Part shown: piece after piece, positions 60,817 to 64,000 of the stretch
Layout of the letters: each line of letters opens with the position of its first letter
Position numbering within the stretch: position 1 is the first letter of the stretch
Source of the DNA: Struthidea cinerea
Taxonomy: Eukaryota; Chordata; Aves; Passeriformes; Corcoracidae
Direction of reading: 5' to 3'
Length of the DNA: 64,000 nucleotides
Assembly (NCBI GenBank): GCA_013397865.1
Contig: VZTI01003935.1
Location: 1,205,873-1,269,872, forward strand
Position numbers and translations under genes: made by a program
Notes under the pieces: generated by a model
What the model saw: the letters and a program-made list of their open reading frames with translations, nothing else
Databases searched by the model: none
What the model was told of the DNA's origin: nothing

Positions 60817-61344
60817 TACGTGTTTTAACAAATGTAGATTTAAGTAAACTCTCTTATGTTAAATTCCCTGACCTTAAATATTTTGATTCTGGGAGAACGA
60901 AAATGTCTTTACCAGAGAGTTGTACAGAAAAGTACATTTAGTCTAAAACACTTACAGGAAGACTTTTTGCGGGGGAGGGGACCCCAGAGACTTCTTTTAA
61001 AGCTCTGAAAAGCTCTTCTATTAACAGTGAATGCGAAGCTCAAAGAAAACATGGTGCATACATTTCGTCAGCCTCTCGGTTCGGTGCATCAGTAAACACC
61101 ACAGATCAGCCACACAATGCCATCATTTGTAACTGTGTGAATGATTTTGTGAATCTGACCATTAAGATGAAGTTATTGTTGCATGAATGAGAAACAATAA
61201 CCTAATTGGGGAAACTAACGATGCACTAGACTTGCTGCTATGAAAACATTACATGGAGTGATTATCTCTGTTCGGAAAGAAGAACAGCAGGAGACTGGTC
61301 CCAGGGTCCTGCCACTTTTATCCATTAATGGCTCCTTCTGATAT

Positions 61345-61613
61345 TTGACAGGATGAGAGGAAGTGGCCTCAAGTCCAACCAGGGGAGGTTCAGATTAGAT
61401 ATTAGGAAAAATTCCTTCACTGAGAGGGTGGTCAGGCATTGTAACAGACTCCCACAACAGGGAAGTTGTGGAATCAGCACCCCTGGAAGCGTTCAAAAGC
61501 CATGTGGATGTGGCACTTGCGGGCAGGGACCGGGTTTAGTGGTGGACACAGTGTTGGGGTAATGACTGGGGCTCAATGATCTTGGAGGCTTTTCCACCCT
61601 TAGTGATTCTTTG
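61345..61613 (+). repeat. CR1 LINE 3' fragment, sense orientation
   Basis: GACAGGATGAGAGGAAGTGG, AGGTTCAGATTAGATATTAGG and TTCCTTCACTGAGAGGGTGG are followed by GTGATTCTTTGATC at the end. The CR1 order is preserved. Confidence 0.92.
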
Positions 61614-62407
61614 ATCCCAGATTATGCTGAGCACAGACCCCAAGCCTTACAACCACTGATGTCCGGGTCAGGAAACTCATTTCTAACCTTAGAAGACCCA
61701 CAGTCCTTAGACCAAATCATCTGCTCTCAGGAATGCTTGACACGTGTCTCTTTTTTCTTGCACTGTTGCCTCTTTCCAGCCCATAGCACTGGGGTATACA
61801 GGTTAAGCATGGGGGAGGGTTGATGATTAATGTCATAATGGCTCCTTTTAATATTCTTCATCTGTCAGCTTAATTCCCTGAAACTGGGATAATCACAATA
61901 ATTAGATGCAATTGTTCAGATCATTACCTAATTGCAGCTTTTTCCACTGTAGCCAGTTCACGTGACTTTTAAATGTGCAGAAAAGATGGTAAGTCTGAAT
62001 TACACCTATATTGTAGAAAATCCTACTAGATATAAGAATCCCCCACAAGTTTAAACTGCACATGAAGTTCTTGTGATTCCAGAGTGTGCAACACAGATAA
62101 TCAGGGATGTTACAAGTAGTGCAGTTTTGTTTCTGAACCCAAAGAGTTAAAACTATGCTTCACATAAACAGTGACATCAGACTTCCCTCCACCCCATCTG
62201 AACAAGTCATGCAGAATCAGAAAATGTTCTTGAACTCCTAACATCTCCAGAGCAGATGTTTATGCAGAAAGTATGCAAGGAATTCCTGTGTCTCCCTGGT
62301 CCTAATGGACAAGACAGCATTTTTGGTGTTAATTTATAATCAGCCATGCTCTTTAAACAGCCAAACATGAGACAAAGAGAACAACACAAACTGACACTTA
62401 GGGCCCA

Positions 62408-62423
62408 AAAAAAAAAAAAAAAC
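62408..62423. repeat. A-rich homopolymer in the PLCD1 5' flank
   Basis: A run of about sixteen A follows GGGCCC. No associated retroposed sequence is recognised. Confidence 0.85.
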
Positions 62424-64000
62424 CAAAACCACAGACAAAATGGCAATTTATTACTAGGTTAATTTTTAGATTATGGTATTTCCTGAATGAATAAAAGGAT
62501 GAACTTGTAAAATCTCATCAAGTGTATTCAAAGAGTATTCGTCACCTCTGATTTAGCTTCTTATCAGATCTAGCTTCATTTCATAAGATGAAAGTTAGGA
62601 GCACAGTTCAATAAACTGTCACTGAAGAGAGAGGAGCCTTTGAAAAGGATGAAGAGGGTCAAATTAAGATGCTGAAGTATCTCAAAACAGAGTAAATACC
62701 CTTCATGGAAATGGTGTTTTAAGTCTGAGATCACACTCTATATCTTTCTTACAAAGGGAATAATGAACCTTTGCTTTAAGCGCAAAGTAGAATTCAAGAT
62801 TATATATAAAGGTGCAGCTGCCACTTCCAAAATCACACATTTATACACCTGATAGAGTCAAATGCAGCCACATTCCTCTGGCCAGTGATGTTATTTGGGT
62901 TTTGGGAAAGAAAGCACCAAGGGGATACCGGGGCGCAGAAAGAACGACACAGGCTGCCCACTGAGGAAGTATTTTATTGGGTTTTGGTGCCTCCTCATCA
63001 GTTTTGCAAGCCCGGTGCAGCCAAAGCAGAAAGGTTGAATGACTCATTTCCTTCCTGCTCCCGCTGTCGGGCACCTCAACCATTGAAGCCTTCCCACAGA
63101 CAAGGCCCCACTCAGGTCGGAGGAGCCCTGGTTTGTGCAACTTCACGCGGACGTGCCTTGGGAACAATTCCCGGAAACTCACACACAGAGCTGCCCGACT
63201 GCTGTGAGCATTGCTGCTGGGATCCCAGCTCCGAGCCTGTGGGCTGTACAAGAACCAGGGAATACAACTCTGGAACTGCTGTCTCGGCTTTGCCTTTGAG
63301 TTTGTGGCCCCTCAGGCACCTCCCTAAGCTCCTCAGGGCTTCCCTCATCCACCTGGCCAAATTACGCCATCAGCTGTTCCTGTGCCTACCATGTGATCCT
63401 TGAATCCTGAAAACTTCACCCTCCTCGCTGTCTCTGACCCCTTGCTTGGTGGGGCAGAAGGGGAGAATGCCCTCAGACATCTGTTTTTCTACAGAAATAG
63501 CAGCCAGACTTTGCTTTTTATCAGTGTTGGATCTCCTTTAGATGAAAGGTAAAAAAGAGCTGCTTTGCCAAAACATAAGACAACCCAGCAAACCAGCTTT
63601 GGCTGCTTAATGAACAGTTTCACTGAAAAGTGTTGCAAGCCTGTGCAGTTTCAGCACACGAACACACCAGGAGGACATGATGGGACATGCTCTCACTGGT
63701 TTATGCCTTGTGTTCTTCAACTCCAATCAGGGTGAAGACCTGATGCATCTCATTCCAAGGTGCCAGCTGCAGCTCAGGTTAAAATGAGCTTTTGAAGGAT
63801 TTTTCACACTTTCTAATGAATCAAGGATAATTCTGTGCTGCTGGGGGGATGCAGGAGTGTGTATTTTTAAGGCCAAGTGCAATCAAAACCAGAATTTGCT
63901 CATCCCACTGAATACAAAAAACATGGGGAAGCCCCCAAATGCAAGTATTTCTTCTTGTGTTAAGTAACTGGCTCTTTCCAGGTCAAAATCAACACTGTAA

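Larger units (their letters stand above)
56061..64000. other. PLCD1 5' flank without supported genes
   Basis: AT-rich sequence carries three CR1 fragments and a 23-bp duplication. In human the next gene is DLEC1, but I recognise none of its exons here. A moderately CpG-containing patch at about 62900-63300 has open frames on both strands and no family resemblance. Confidence 0.55.

Overview
This window looks like a bird nuclear chromosome. Genes are split by GT-AG introns of 0.7 to 10.8 kb, the interspersed repeats are almost all 3' ends of CR1 LINEs (the dominant avian retroposon), and the two recognisable genes form the conserved vertebrate pair VILL-PLCD1 (human 3p22). The species cannot be named from the sequence. 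Layout: bases 1-1401 hold the last two coding exons of VILL (villin-like) on the plus strand, ending in the villin headpiece. Bases 1402 to about 5020 are the tail-to-tail spacer, with one CR1 remnant and an unexplained pair of exon-like minus-strand segments (2446-2925). Bases 6036-55550 hold the whole coding part of PLCD1 (phospholipase C delta-1) on the minus strand. I could place all 15 coding positions base by base, with matching phases and GT-AG borders at every intron. Two alternative first exons (47377-47476 and 55517-55550), each in or beside a CpG-rich patch, splice to the same exon 2 and give predicted proteins of 779 and 757 residues. Bases 55551-64000 are the 5' flank, with a CpG-rich putative promoter and leader, CR1 fragments and no exon I can support. 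Function: PLCD1 hydrolyses PtdIns(4,5)P2 to InsP3 and diacylglycerol. Its PH, EF-hand, X, linker, Y and C2 parts are all present, and every phosphoinositide-binding, catalytic and C2 calcium-ligand position I checked against rat PLC-delta1 numbering is conserved. VILL is an actin-binding protein. The two genes are neighbours by descent, and nothing here suggests a joint operon-like unit. No RNA gene, CRISPR array, prokaryotic operon or novel defence-like system was seen. The most useful second-look items are the twin PLCD1 promoters, the unassigned minus-strand exon candidates, a 19-T polypyrimidine tract at the exon 11 acceptor, a CAG9 tract with a polyglutamine upstream ORF in the putative leader, a roughly 102-base A tract, and a sequence gap flanked by G runs.
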